The notes under the pieces are model-generated. The model was not told the origin of the DNA and did not search any database. It worked only from the letters and a program-made list of their open reading frames with translations. A stretch of DNA of 64,000 nucleotides from Streptosporangium saharense (GTDB lineage Bacteria > Actinomycetota > Actinomycetes > Streptosporangiales > Streptosporangiaceae): the NCBI RefSeq assembly GCF_014203715.1, contig NZ_JACHJP010000002.1, forward strand, positions 1,178,001 through 1,242,000, read 5' to 3'. Positions 1-8,716 of this stretch are shown piece after piece; position 1 is the first letter of the stretch; every line of letters starts with the position of its first letter. The position numbers and the translations under genes were made by a program.

Positions 1-1445
1 ACCGCGGGCGGGAAGGCCTTGGACACCCTGTCGCCGAGCGCGTACGGATATCCAAGGACGCGAGCCGCGTCCTTGATGGCCGCCTTCGCCTTGATGGTGC
101 CGAAGGTGGCGATCATGGCGACCTTGTCGGCGCCGTACTTCTCCGTCACGTAACGGATCACGTCACCGCGCCGACGCTCGTCGAAGTCGATGTCGACGTC
201 GGGCATGGAGACGCGGTCGGGGTTGAGGAACCGCTCGAAGATCAGGCCGTGCGGCAGCGGGTCGAGGTCGGTGATGCCCAGCGCGTAGGCCGCCAGCGAG
301 CCCGCGGCCGAACCACGCCCAGGGCCGACACGGATGCCGTTGTTCTTGGCCCACATGATGAAGTCGGCGACCACGAGGAAGTACGAGGGGAACCCCATCT
401 GGAGGATGATGTCCATCTCGTAGTCGATCTGCCTGCGGTGGACCTCGTCCACGCCCTCGGGGTAGCGCCGCCGCATGCCCCGCTCGATCTCCTTGCGGAA
501 CCAGCTCTCCTCGGTCTCCCCCTCGGGCACGGGGAAGGTCGGCATCAGGTTCCTGAAGCCGAACATGCCGGTGGGATCGACCCGCTCGGCGACCAGCAGC
601 GTGTTCCTGCACCCCTCGGCCCACAGGTCCGAGGTGTCGACAGCCCGCATCTCGTCGGCGGTCTTGATGTAGTAGCCGCTGCCGTCGAAGCGGAACCGGT
701 CGGGGTCGGCCAGTTGCTTGCCGGTCTGGATGCACAGCAGCGCGTCGTGGGAGGTCGCGTCCGACTCGTAGGTGTAGTGGGAGTCGTTGGTGACCAGCGG
801 CGGGATGTTCAGCTTCCTGGAGATCTCGGTCAGGCCCTCGCGGACCCGGCGCTCGATGTCGAGCCCGTGGTCCATGATCTCCAGGAAGTAGTTGTCCCTG
901 CCGAACAGCTCCTGGTACTTGGCCGCCGCGGCGAGCGCCTCGTCGAACTGCCCCAGCCGCAGCCGGGTCTGGACCTCGCCCGACGGGCAGCCGGTCGTGG
1001 CCATCAGGCCTTCCGAGTGCTCGGCCAGGATCTCGGCGTCCATCCTCGCCCACTTGCGGACGAAGCCCTCGGTGTAGGCGCGCGAGGAGAGCTTCATCAG
1101 GTTCTTCAGGCCGCGCTCGTCGCGCGCCCAGATCGTCATGTGGGTGTAGTAGCCACCCGCGGAGACGTCGTCGCGCCGCTGGTGCGGCTCACCCCACAGC
1201 ACCGGCTTCTTCCGGTGCCGGGAGCCGGGCGCGACGTAGGCCTCGATGCCGATGATCGGCTTGATGCCGGCGCCGGTCGCCTGCCGGTAGAAGTCGTAGG
1301 CGCCGTGCATGTTGCCGTGGTCGGTCATCGCGATCGCCGGCATGCCCAGGTCACCGACCTGTTTGAACATCTGCTTCAGACGGGCGGCTCCATCGAGCAT
1401 GGAGTACTCCGTGTGAACGTGAAGATGCACAAACGAGTCGGACAT
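1..1445 (-). CDS. dnaE: DNA polymerase III alpha subunit, N-terminal part (cut by window edge)
   Basis: Replicative polymerase catalytic subunit. About 481 N-terminal codons are visible; the rest lies beyond the left edge. The protein opens [20 protein letters not shown], a PHP domain with its HxH metal motif, followed by MTDHGNMHG. Further in, the polymerase segment GRGSAAGS is followed by [12 protein letters not shown], which carries the catalytic aspartates of C-family polymerases. The ATG at 1445 is preceded by GGAGGAAAGAGG, a good ribosome binding site. It is divergent from the permease, leaving about 150 bp for two promoters. Nothing looks damaged in the visible part. Confidence 0.97.
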   Translation of the reverse strand, partial: MSDSFVHLHVHTEYSMLDGAARLKQMFKQVGDLGMPAIAMTDHGNMHGAYDFYRQATGAGIKPIIGIEAYVAPGSRHRKKPVLWGEPHQRRDDVSAGGYYTHMTIWARDERGLKNLMKLSSRAYTEGFVRKWARMDAEILAEHSEGLMATTGCPSGEVQTRLRLGQFDEALAAAAKYQELFGRDNYFLEIMDHGLDIERRVREGLTEISRKLNIPPLVTNDSHYTYESDATSHDALLCIQTGKQLADPDRFRFDGSGYYIKTADEMRAVDTSDLWAEGCRNTLLVAERVDPTGMFGFRNLMPTFPVPEGETEESWFRKEIERGMRRRYPEGVDEVHRRQIDYEMDIILQMGFPSYFLVVADFIMWAKNNGIRVGPGRGSAAGSLAAYALGITDLDPLPHGLIFERFLNPDRVSMPDVDIDFDERRRGDVIRYVTEKYGADKVAMIATFGTIKAKAAIKDAARVLGYPYALGDRVSKAFPPA

Positions 1446-1593
1446 AAGGCCTCTTTCCTCCCCTGGTCGCGTGTCCGCGTGGGAAGCCTACGCCGTTCTC
1501 CGCTCTTCGGGGGCACCCGACGCCGCACACTCAGAGCGACGATTGGATACTGTCCGTAACGTTGTTTCCGGGGTGGTGCTGACGGGGGGACCC

Positions 1594-2982
1594 ATGAAGA
1601 CGGACGAGGGCGGCGAGGGCTACGTCCACGCGCTCGGCAACCGCCAGGTGCAGATGATCGCGATCGGTGGCGCGATCGGCGTCGGCCTGTTCCTCGGGGC
1701 GGGCGGGCGGCTGCACGCGGCCGGTCCCGCCCTCGTGCTGTCGTACGCCGCCGCCGGGCTCGCCGCCTTCTTCGTCATGCGGGCCCTGGGCGAGCTGGTC
1801 CTCTACAAACCGACCTCGGGGTCGTTCGTCGAGTACGCCGGTGACTTCCTCGGCCCGTGGGCCGCCTTCGCCAGCGGCTGGATGTACTGGGTCAACTGGG
1901 CCTTCACCGGCATCGCCGAACTGACCGCCATCTCCACCTATGTAGGGATGTGGGCGCCGCACTTCCCCCGCTGGGTGACCGCGCTCATCGCGCTGGCGTC
2001 CGTGCTGGTCGTCAACCTCCTGTCGGTGCGGCTCTTCGGCGAGCTGGAGTTCTGGTTCGCCATGCTCAAGGTCCTGGCCATCTGCGCCTTCCTGGTGGTC
2101 GCCCTGGCGCTGGTCGCCTTCGGCACCTCACTCGGCGGGAGTACGGCGGGCCTGGGCAACCTCGTCGCGCACGGGGGCTTCTTCCCCAACGGCTTCCCCG
2201 TGGTCCTGATGAGCATGCAGTCGGTGATCTTCGCCTACTCCGCGATCGAGCTGGTCGGCATCGCCGCGGGCGAGACGAAGAACCCCAGGCAGGTCATCCC
2301 GAGGGCGATCAACGGCGTGATCTGGCGGATCGCGATCTTCTACGTCGGCTCGGTGCTGCTGCTGGCCATGGTCCTGCCGTGGACGGCGTACGGCCCCGGC
2401 CAGTCGCCGTTCGTCACGGTCTTCGCCGCTCTCGGCGCCCCCTGGGCTGCCGACGTCATGAACCTCATCGTGATCACGGCGGCCATGTCGTCGTGCAACT
2501 CCGGCCTGTACTCCACCGGGCGCATCCTGCGGGCCATGGCCGTCAAGGGCGAGGCCCCGGCGTTCGCGGGGAAGATCGGCTCCCGTCACGTCCCCTACGG
2601 CGGCATCCTCATCACGGCGGGCGTGTTCGTGGCCGGGGTCGTCCTCTACTACTTCGTGCCCGAGCGCGCCTTCAACATCGCGACCGCGGTCGCCTCCCTC
2701 GGGGTCGTCACGACCTGGGGAACCCTGCTGATGTGCCAGATCCGGCTGCGTGAGGCGGCGGACAAGGGTCTGCTCGTCCGCCCCTCGTTCCGGATGCCCG
2801 GCGCGCCGTACACCGGCTGGGGCAGCCTGGCCTTCCTCGGCCTCGTGGTGTTCCTGATGCCGTTCGCCGACGACGACCAGCGCGTGGCCTTCTTCTGCAT
2901 CCCGCTGCTGGTCGCCGGGATCGTCGCCGGGTGGCGGATCGTCGGCTCACGCCGTTCGACCGGAACACCCCTTGATCAATAG
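1594..2982 (+). CDS. APC-family amino acid permease
   Basis: Proton-coupled amino acid importer in the cytoplasmic membrane, 462 residues. The N-terminus (GNRQVQMIAIGGAIGVGLFL) is the first transmembrane helix with the Gly-rich substrate motif of the amino acid transporter (AAT) subfamily of the APC superfamily. About 12 hydrophobic segments follow, and a conserved SAIELVGIAAGETKNP block lies after helix 6. The ATG at 1594 has GGGGGGA about 4 bases upstream; an upstream in-frame extension lacks family character. The substrate cannot be read from sequence; relatives move GABA, Asn, Pro, aromatic or D-amino acids. A PadR regulator follows 24 bp downstream and its promoter overlaps the end of this gene. 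Confidence 0.9.
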   Translation: MKTDEGGEGYVHALGNRQVQMIAIGGAIGVGLFLGAGGRLHAAGPALVLSYAAAGLAAFFVMRALGELVLYKPTSGSFVEYAGDFLGPWAAFASGWMYWVNWAFTGIAELTAISTYVGMWAPHFPRWVTALIALASVLVVNLLSVRLFGELEFWFAMLKVLAICAFLVVALALVAFGTSLGGSTAGLGNLVAHGGFFPNGFPVVLMSMQSVIFAYSAIELVGIAAGETKNPRQVIPRAINGVIWRIAIFYVGSVLLLAMVLPWTAYGPGQSPFVTVFAALGAPWAADVMNLIVITAAMSSCNSGLYSTGRILRAMAVKGEAPAFAGKIGSRHVPYGGILITAGVFVAGVVLYYFVPERAFNIATAVASLGVVTTWGTLLMCQIRLREAADKGLLVRPSFRMPGAPYTGWGSLAFLGLVVFLMPFADDDQRVAFFCIPLLVAGIVAGWRIVGSRRSTGTPLDQ

Positions 2983-3003
2983 TACGTTGCACGATATATA
3001 TCG
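2972..3003 (+). promoter_or_regulatory. padR promoter with 12-bp palindromic operator
   Basis: A -35 like TTGATC (2972-2977), a 17-bp spacer and a -10 TATATA (2995-3000) place the start of transcription at the padR GTG codon. The -10 is embedded in the perfect palindrome CGATATATATCG (2992-3003). ATATAT-centred palindromes are typical targets of PadR-type regulators, so autorepression is the likely reading (inference). Confidence 0.6.
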
Positions 3004-3006
3004 ACC

Positions 3007-3333
3007 GTGGGCTTACGCGAGCAGAGTTACCTGATCCTGCTGGCCCTTTCCGAGGGCCCCCTGCACGGATACGGCGTGACCAAAACCGTGCGGGAGCTGT
3101 CCGAGGATCGGGTACGGCTCGGCGCGGGCACGCTGTACGGCGCCCTGGACCGGCTGGCCACCGACGGCCTGGTGACCGTGGCGGGCGAGGAGGTCGTCGA
3201 GGGCCGCCACCGCCGCTACTACGACCTGACGGAGCACGGCCGCGAGGTCCTCACCGAGGAGACCGCCCGCCTGTCCCGTCTCACCGCGACCGCCCGCCGC
3301 CGCCTCGCCCTCCGCCCCGCGCCGGAGCCGTGA
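3007..3333 (+). CDS. PadR-family transcriptional regulator
   Basis: Short winged-helix repressor, 108 residues, the usual size of PadR subfamily 2. Visible features are the PadR N-terminal fold: the SEGPLHGYG turn, the GTLYGALDRL recognition helix, and the wing GRHRRYYDLTEHGRE. A C-terminal dimerisation helix follows. The GTG at 3007 has no ribosome binding site and sits at the expected +1 of the promoter, so the mRNA is probably leaderless. The adjacent permease is the obvious candidate target, though the operator seen lies only at the padR promoter. It is convergent with the chorismate mutase gene, with a 12-bp gap. Confidence 0.88.
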   Translation: MGLREQSYLILLALSEGPLHGYGVTKTVRELSEDRVRLGAGTLYGALDRLATDGLVTVAGEEVVEGRHRRYYDLTEHGREVLTEETARLSRLTATARRRLALRPAPEP

Positions 3334-3345
3334 GCCTTCCGAAGG

Positions 3346-4272
3346 TCAGTCGAGGCCCGAGGCGCGCTCCTCGGCGAGATGGAGCCCGGCCTCGATGACG
3401 GCGTTCATGATGGGGGCCAGGCGCTCCTCACCGAGGGTGGGGGCGCGGCGGGCCATCTCGGCGACCAGGCGGCGCTCACGGTCCATGTCGCGGCCCGCGA
3501 AACCGCCGACGGGCTTGAGCCGCTGGATGGTGCCCGCCAGCTCCGCGCGGCGCTCCAGCAGCACGGCCAGGACCGCGTCCACCCGGTCGATGGCGCCGCG
3601 GGCCTCGGGCACCGAACCCGGCCTCTCCCAGCGGACGACCACGCCGACGATCCTGGCGACCTCACCGGCGTCCAGCGCGGCCTGCTCGGTCGCCCCGGGG
3701 GCGAGCAGGAGGCCGTCGGCCCCCGCGGCGACCGCCGCCGCGGCCAGCGTGGGGTCCTCACCGAGATCGACCAGCACCGGCCTGCCCGAGCTCCGCCGCG
3801 CCTCCCGCATCAGGGCCAGGTCCAGGGGGTGCGTACGGCTGCCGCTCTCGCACAGCACCACCTGGTCGTTGCCCTCCGCCACGCAGTAGTCGGCGATGGC
3901 CAGCCACTCCTGAAGCGTCGCGGCGGGACCGCGCTGCACGACGACCGGAAGCCCGAGCCTGGCGACCGCCCTGACCAACTGGAAGTCCTGCATCCAGGCC
4001 GCGCCGATCACGACCCCGTCGGCGTTGGCCGCGATCTCCCGCAGGTCGGCGGCGGAGAACGGCTCGACCAGCAGGGGCCCCGACCATCCGGCGCGGGCCT
4101 CGGCGACGGCCCTGGCAGCGGGTATCCGCCCATGGTGGTCACGCAGGCTGATCCAGCGGGCCTGCGCCCCCTCGCCGCCGATCACCACGGCCGGTCCCGC
4201 TCCCACCGCGAGCGTCCCCACCCGTACGGCTCCGCGTTCCAGGTGGCGCTCCAGGTCTGCGGTCAACGACAT
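3346..4272 (-). CDS. AroQ-type chorismate mutase domain fused to a degenerate DAHP-synthase-like barrel
   Basis: 308 residues. The C-terminal part (about 222-300) fits an AroQ chorismate mutase: an N-terminal Arg, IDRVDAVLAVLLERRAELA, then a Lys and a D-x-x-RE segment, the usual active-site pattern. It would convert chorismate to prephenate for Phe and Tyr. The N-terminal part (about 20-205) aligns by eye with class I DAHP synthase (WMQDF, RGPAATLQEWL, EGNDQVVLCESGSRT), but expected catalytic and metal positions are changed: GPC reads GPA, KRG reads QRG, and the DPSH metal His is absent. The barrel may therefore be regulatory or inactive (inference). The second ATG (4272) is chosen because GGGAG lies 5 bases before it; the first ATG, at 4284, overlaps that site. 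Expression is preceded by a Phe/Tyr leader and terminator. Confidence 0.72.
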   Translation of the reverse strand: MSLTADLERHLERGAVRVGTLAVGAGPAVVIGGEGAQARWISLRDHHGRIPAARAVAEARAGWSGPLLVEPFSAADLREIAANADGVVIGAAWMQDFQLVRAVARLGLPVVVQRGPAATLQEWLAIADYCVAEGNDQVVLCESGSRTHPLDLALMREARRSSGRPVLVDLGEDPTLAAAAVAAGADGLLLAPGATEQAALDAGEVARIVGVVVRWERPGSVPEARGAIDRVDAVLAVLLERRAELAGTIQRLKPVGGFAGRDMDRERRLVAEMARRAPTLGEERLAPIMNAVIEAGLHLAEERASGLD

Positions 4273-4333
4273 CTCGGCTCCCATACTCAGCCGGCACGCA
4301 TTCCCATGGGCCGGCGAATCGTAAGAAACAAAA

Positions 4334-4358
4334 AAGGCAGAGACCCTGTCTCTGCCTT
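4334..4358 (-). terminator. Intrinsic terminator in the aromatic leader (attenuator)
   Basis: On the minus strand AAGGCAGAGAC pairs perfectly with GTCTCTGCCTT over 11 bp, around the 3-base loop AGG, followed by TTTTTTGTTT (to about 4326). It lies between the leader peptide stop (4392) and the chorismate mutase start (4272), so it terminates before the gene: the layout of an amino acid attenuator. Confidence 0.85.
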
Positions 4359-4391
4359 GTGCCGGCTCCGAACGGTCGCTACATCACGCTT

Positions 4392-4442
4392 TCACGACCG
4401 GCTCCCCGGAGCCGGCTCGGTAAACACGAAGTAGAACGTCAT
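4392..4442 (-). CDS. Phe/Tyr-rich leader peptide of the chorismate mutase gene
   Basis: A 16-codon frame reads MTFYFVFTEPAPGSRS then TGA. Four of residues 3-7 are Phe or Tyr (codons TTC TAC TTC, GTG, TTT), like the pheA leader of enterobacteria. No clear ribosome binding site precedes the ATG; a leaderless start is possible. Within and after the peptide, CCGGCTC (4415-4409) can pair with GAGCCGG (4404-4398). GCCGGCTCC (4416-4408) can alternatively pair with a second copy GGAGCCGGC (4369-4361) next to the terminator. I did not find a clean antiterminator that invades the terminator stem, so the switching mechanism is unresolved. The peptide, terminator and downstream chorismate mutase together argue strongly for Phe/Tyr-responsive control. 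Confidence 0.75.
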   Translation of the reverse strand: MTFYFVFTEPAPGSRS

Positions 4443-4591
4443 GAAAAAGACGATAGGGCATCCTCGTCCCAGGCGCCACTCGCAGGCCAGCGCACTGCGA
4501 GGGGTAGGGAGATCCAGATCTCCGGAGAGTCGATCACCCTCCTCGGCCTATGAGAGTATTCGGTGGTTCCAGAAAGGGGGAGGTGCGATCG

Positions 4592-6697
4592 ATGGCCGAA
4601 GCACAGCCTGAGGGACGTCGCGTCGCCTCCCGTTACCACCTGCTCGAACCCATCGGCCGGGGCGGGATGGGCATCGTCTGGCGGGCGCACGACGAGTTCC
4701 TCGACCGTGAGGTCGCCGTCAAGGAGGTCCGCTACGCCGACATGCTCGGCGAGGACAGCCAGGAGGACTTCAACCGCCGCACCAAGCGCGAGGCGCGGGC
4801 GGCGGGGCGGCTGACGCACCCCAACGTGGTCGTCGTCCACGACGTGGTCGAGGAGGACGGCAGGCCCTGGATCGTCATGCAGCTGGTCGAGTCCCGCTCG
4901 CTCGGCAAGGTGATTCGCCAGGAGGGGCCGCTGCCGTACCGGCGGGTGGCGGAGATCGGGTCGCAGGTCCTTGAGGCACTGCGCGCCGCCCACGCCCAGG
5001 GGGTGCTGCACCGTGACGTCAAGCCGGAGAACGTGCTGCTGGCCGACGACGGCCGGGTGGTGCTGACCGACTTCGGCATCGCGACGCTGGAGACCGAGAC
5101 CGCGCTGACCATGACGGGGATCGCGGGCACGCCCGCGTTCATCCCGCCGGAGCGGATCAAGACCGGGACCGCGCAGCGCGAGTCCGACCTGTGGTCCCTT
5201 GGGGCGACGCTGTACGCGGCCGTCGAGGGCAAGCCCCCGCACGACCGGGGCGGGGCGCTGCCGACCATGCACGCCGTACTGAACGACGAGCCCGAACCGC
5301 CCGTCCACGCCGGACCGCTGGCGCCCGTGCTCGAAGGGCTGCTGCGCAAGGACCCCGACCTGCGGATGTCCTACGACGAGGCGGCCCGGCTGCTGCGCCA
5401 GGTGGCGGAGAGCCCCCAGGAACGGCGCCAGCCCGCCAGGACGGCCGTCATGCCCGCCGTCGCGGGCGAGGCGAGCGCCGAGACCGACCCGGGCGTCCAG
5501 TACCGCCCGGAGGCCGTGCCCGCGACGGGAGTGAAGCTGGGCTCCTCCACGGCCGAGGAGCCCCAGGCGCGCGGAGACCGGCCCCCGGCCGCCCCCGTCT
5601 CCGGGGCGGCGAACCGGCCCGCCGCGAAGCCCCCGTCGAAACCGCCGTCGAAACCGGCCGCCAAGCCCGCCCAGCAGGCCGTACAGAAGAGCCCGCAGGC
5701 CGCACCGCAGCCGGTGACGCGCAAGGTCACGCCGAGGCCCGCCGCCAAGCCGGTGCCGCCGCGCCCCGTGAGTCCCCCCAGACCCGCCGAGCCCGCGGTC
5801 AGGCGTGAGCCCGCCCCATCGGTACGGCCTCCGGTGCCCGTCTCGCGTCCCGAGACCAGGTCCGTCCCCCCGGCGCCGTCCGTTCCCCCGGCCGTGGAGT
5901 TCTTCCCCACGTCGCCCTCGGGGGGCGGAAAGTCTCCCTGGAACTGGGACTCCATGCCGCCGCTACGGCGGTGGCTGCTGCTGCTCGTGCCCGTGCTGGT
6001 GCTCATCATGCTGGTCGCGGGCTATCTCGGGATGCGCTCCGGAAGGGCGGGCGGTCTGCCCGAGCCCAGGCCGAGCGGATCAAGCGAGTCGAGCGAGGCG
6101 GGCGGGTCGGGTGACTCCGTCGGGGCCGCCGACAAGCCCGCGGAGACGGCCACGGAGCCGGTCTCCGAGAACTCCACCGAGCCCGCGGAGAGCCCCAGTC
6201 CCAGTCCCACGGAGAGCACCCCCACGGACAAGGACGAAGAGAAGGAGAAGGAGTCCGGGCTGCCCGAGGGCTGGCGCACGCACAAGGACTCCAACGGGTT
6301 CTCCGTCGGCCTGCCCAAGGGGTGGGACGTCGACCGTCGTTCCGGCCCCTCGGTGTGGTTCCGCGGTCCCGACCGGGTGAGCTACCTGCTGATCGAGTAC
6401 ACCAACACTCCCAACTCCGACCCGAAGAAGGACTGGGAGGACCAGGAGCGCTACAGCAGGGGCAACTTCCCCGGCTACAAGCGCATCCAGATCGAGAAGG
6501 TCGACTACATGAAGAAGGCCGCCGACTGGGAGTTCACCTGGAACACGAGTTCCGGCAAGGCGCGCGTGATCGACCGGGGCTTCGTGACCGAGGGTGGCAG
6601 GGGCTACGCGATCTACTGGCACACCATGGCCGACGAGTGGGACAAGAACCTCGCCCTCTTCAAGGGATTCACGGCGACCTTCTCCTCCAAAAAGTAG
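4592..6697 (+). CDS. Transmembrane Ser/Thr protein kinase with LpqN/PsbP-like ectodomain (copy 1)
   Basis: 701-residue receptor-type Hanks kinase. Kinase domain about 12-275: P-loop GRGGMG, ATP-binding Lys in VAVKEV, HRDVKPEN catalytic loop, DFG, and PPER in place of the usual APE. A Pro/Lys-rich linker (KPPSKPPSK) leads to one transmembrane helix near 461-483, then an acidic Ser/Glu spacer and a C-terminal outer domain (about 557-701). That domain has FSVGLPKGW, ADWEFT, DRGF and YAIYW blocks. The lP-x-GW pattern resembles LpqN/DcrB/PsbP-like folds (inference); PASTA repeats are absent. The ATG at 4592 is chosen for the AAAGGGGGAGG site 9 bases upstream. A paralogue follows 51 bp downstream. 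Confidence 0.9.
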   Translation: MAEAQPEGRRVASRYHLLEPIGRGGMGIVWRAHDEFLDREVAVKEVRYADMLGEDSQEDFNRRTKREARAAGRLTHPNVVVVHDVVEEDGRPWIVMQLVESRSLGKVIRQEGPLPYRRVAEIGSQVLEALRAAHAQGVLHRDVKPENVLLADDGRVVLTDFGIATLETETALTMTGIAGTPAFIPPERIKTGTAQRESDLWSLGATLYAAVEGKPPHDRGGALPTMHAVLNDEPEPPVHAGPLAPVLEGLLRKDPDLRMSYDEAARLLRQVAESPQERRQPARTAVMPAVAGEASAETDPGVQYRPEAVPATGVKLGSSTAEEPQARGDRPPAAPVSGAANRPAAKPPSKPPSKPAAKPAQQAVQKSPQAAPQPVTRKVTPRPAAKPVPPRPVSPPRPAEPAVRREPAPSVRPPVPVSRPETRSVPPAPSVPPAVEFFPTSPSGGGKSPWNWDSMPPLRRWLLLLVPVLVLIMLVAGYLGMRSGRAGGLPEPRPSGSSESSEAGGSGDSVGAADKPAETATEPVSENSTEPAESPSPSPTESTPTDKDEEKEKESGLPEGWRTHKDSNGFSVGLPKGWDVDRRSGPSVWFRGPDRVSYLLIEYTNTPNSDPKKDWEDQERYSRGNFPGYKRIQIEKVDYMKKAADWEFTWNTSSGKARVIDRGFVTEGGRGYAIYWHTMADEWDKNLALFKGFTATFSSKK

Positions 6698-6748
6698 GCG
6701 AGCCTCCCAACCGGCTACGATGCGTGGGTTTGGGAGGGGCTGGAGAGA

Positions 6749-8716
6749 ATGACCGAACGGAAGGTCGCGGGCCGGTACCGCCTGCTCGAACCCATCGGCG
6801 AAGGCGGAATGGGCGTCGTCTGGCGTTCCCACGACGAGCTTCTCGACCGGGTCGTGGCGGTCAAGGAGGTCCGTTACCGCGGGATCGACGAGGCCGCGCG
6901 GGCCGACCTGAACCGGCGGACGATCCGGGAGGCCAGGAGCGCCGGACGGCTCGACCACCCCTCCGTGATCATCGTGCACGACGTGGTCGAGGAGGAGGGG
7001 CGGCCCTGGATCGTCATGCAGCTGGTCCGCTCGCGCTCCCTCGGCGAGGTGGTGCGCCGGGGCGGGCCGCTGCCCCCGGCGCGGGTCGCCGCGGTCGGGC
7101 TGCAGGTGCTCGGCGCGCTGCGGGCCGCGCACACGGCCGGGGTGCTGCACCGTGACGTCAAGCCGGAGAACGTACTGCTGGCCGACGACGGCCGGGTGGT
7201 GCTGACCGACTTCGGCATCGCCTCCATGACGCAGGAGACCGGGATCACCCGCACCGGGGGGATGGTCGGCACCCCGGCGTTCCTGCCTCCCGAGCGGCTG
7301 CACGGCATGCCCGCGACCCCCGAGTCGGACCTGTGGTCGCTGGGGGCGACGCTGTACGCGGCCCTTGAGGGGCGTCCGCCGTTCGAACGGCCGACGGCCG
7401 CGGCGACCATGATGGCCGTCCTGAACGGCGAGCCGAGCCCCATGTCCCACACCGGCTCCCTCGTCTCGGCGATCCTCGGCCTGATGGCCAGGGAGCCCGC
7501 CGCCCGGCTGAGCGCGGACGCGGCCGAGACGCTGCTCACCCGCGCCTGCACCGAGACGGCGGGGGCCGCGGGAGCCTCCCGGCACGGCCGTCCCGCCTCC
7601 CCTCTGGACGACCCTCTGAGCGACCCCCTCCCTCCCGCTCCGCCGTATCCGAGCGAGGCACCGTACGCGGACCCCCGCCACGGCGGTGAGGCCTGGCGGC
7701 AGCCGACCCCCCAGCCGGGGATCCCCCCGCAGAACGCCGCCCCGTGGCACCCCGGCCTGTCCGGGACGCCCCACGACCCGTCGGCCGCCGGGCAGACGCC
7801 GTACCCGCAGATCCGCGACGGCGGGACCCGGGCCGGGCAGCCCGCCTACCCCAACGACCCCTTCCAGGCCTACCATCCGGGTGGCCAGGCGCCTCCCGGC
7901 GAGCCCGCCCAGGCGGGTTTCCATCCCCAGGGGGGGTATCCACTGTCCGCCGACCCGTTCGGCGGGCACCATCCCGCGTCGTCCCACGGCACCGAGCCGT
8001 CGTACCGGAGGTCCGGTGGGCGGCGGGGCAGGCGTGCCGCGCCCGGTGAGCCGGTGACCTCGCGGCGGACGGCCGTACGGCGGACGGCCCTGATCGTGGG
8101 GATACCGGTGCTGGTCGCGGGGCTCGGCGCCGGAGGGTGGTTCCTCGTGGACAACCTCGGTGACGGCCGGACCGTGACCCCTCCCGCGACATCCGCCCCG
8201 CCGAGCCCGTCCGCCAAGCCGTCGAAGAGCCCGCGCCCGTCCCCCACGGCCTCTCCCACGGCGCGCCCGGCCAGGCTGCCCGAGGGCTGGCAGTACTACA
8301 AGGACCCGGTGATGGGCTTCACCGTGGCCCTGCCGCGCGGCTGGGCGAGCAAGCGCTTCCCCGGGCGTGACCGGGTGGAGTTCAGGAAGGCCGGTTCGTC
8401 CGCCCTGCTGTGGATCGAGTCGACCGACGACCCGGAGAAGGACCCGGTCAGGCACTGGGAGAAGCTTGAGAAGGACCGCGTGGTCGAGAAGCTGTGGCCG
8501 GGCTACGAGCGGATCGGCATCACACCGCTGCGCTACCGTGGTGTGGAGGCGGCCGACTGGGAGTTCACCTACCTGAAGAACGGCGTCCGGACACACGTCC
8601 TGGACCGGGGGTTCCACACGATCACGGGCCGTCCCTACGCGATCTACTGGGAGAGTCCCGAGTCCGAGTGGGACCGGGCGTTCTTCGACAGGTTCACCGA
8701 GACCTTCCGTCCGTGA
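6749..8716 (+). CDS. Transmembrane Ser/Thr protein kinase with LpqN/PsbP-like ectodomain (copy 2)
   Basis: 655 residues, clearly a tandem duplicate of the preceding kinase. The kinase domain (about 8-265) has GEGGMG, VAVKEV, HRDVKPEN and DFG, with long stretches identical to copy 1. The cytoplasmic linker differs: it is Pro/Gly/Tyr-rich rather than Lys-rich. One transmembrane helix lies near 446-466, then a Pro/Ser spacer and the same type of ectodomain (about 510-655; LPEGW, FTVALPRGW, ADWEFT, DRGF, YAIYW). The ATG at 6749 has GGAGAG just upstream. The stop overlaps the GTG of the AraC gene by 4 bases (GTGA), so the two are probably translationally coupled. Confidence 0.9.
   Translation: MTERKVAGRYRLLEPIGEGGMGVVWRSHDELLDRVVAVKEVRYRGIDEAARADLNRRTIREARSAGRLDHPSVIIVHDVVEEEGRPWIVMQLVRSRSLGEVVRRGGPLPPARVAAVGLQVLGALRAAHTAGVLHRDVKPENVLLADDGRVVLTDFGIASMTQETGITRTGGMVGTPAFLPPERLHGMPATPESDLWSLGATLYAALEGRPPFERPTAAATMMAVLNGEPSPMSHTGSLVSAILGLMAREPAARLSADAAETLLTRACTETAGAAGASRHGRPASPLDDPLSDPLPPAPPYPSEAPYADPRHGGEAWRQPTPQPGIPPQNAAPWHPGLSGTPHDPSAAGQTPYPQIRDGGTRAGQPAYPNDPFQAYHPGGQAPPGEPAQAGFHPQGGYPLSADPFGGHHPASSHGTEPSYRRSGGRRGRRAAPGEPVTSRRTAVRRTALIVGIPVLVAGLGAGGWFLVDNLGDGRTVTPPATSAPPSPSAKPSKSPRPSPTASPTARPARLPEGWQYYKDPVMGFTVALPRGWASKRFPGRDRVEFRKAGSSALLWIESTDDPEKDPVRHWEKLEKDRVVEKLWPGYERIGITPLRYRGVEAADWEFTYLKNGVRTHVLDRGFHTITGRPYAIYWESPESEWDRAFFDRFTETFRP

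Noticed and set aside
4334-4358. The hairpin as a terminator for a plus-strand transcript
   Set aside because: The T-tract follows the stem on the minus strand only, and the leader peptide and gene are on that strand.
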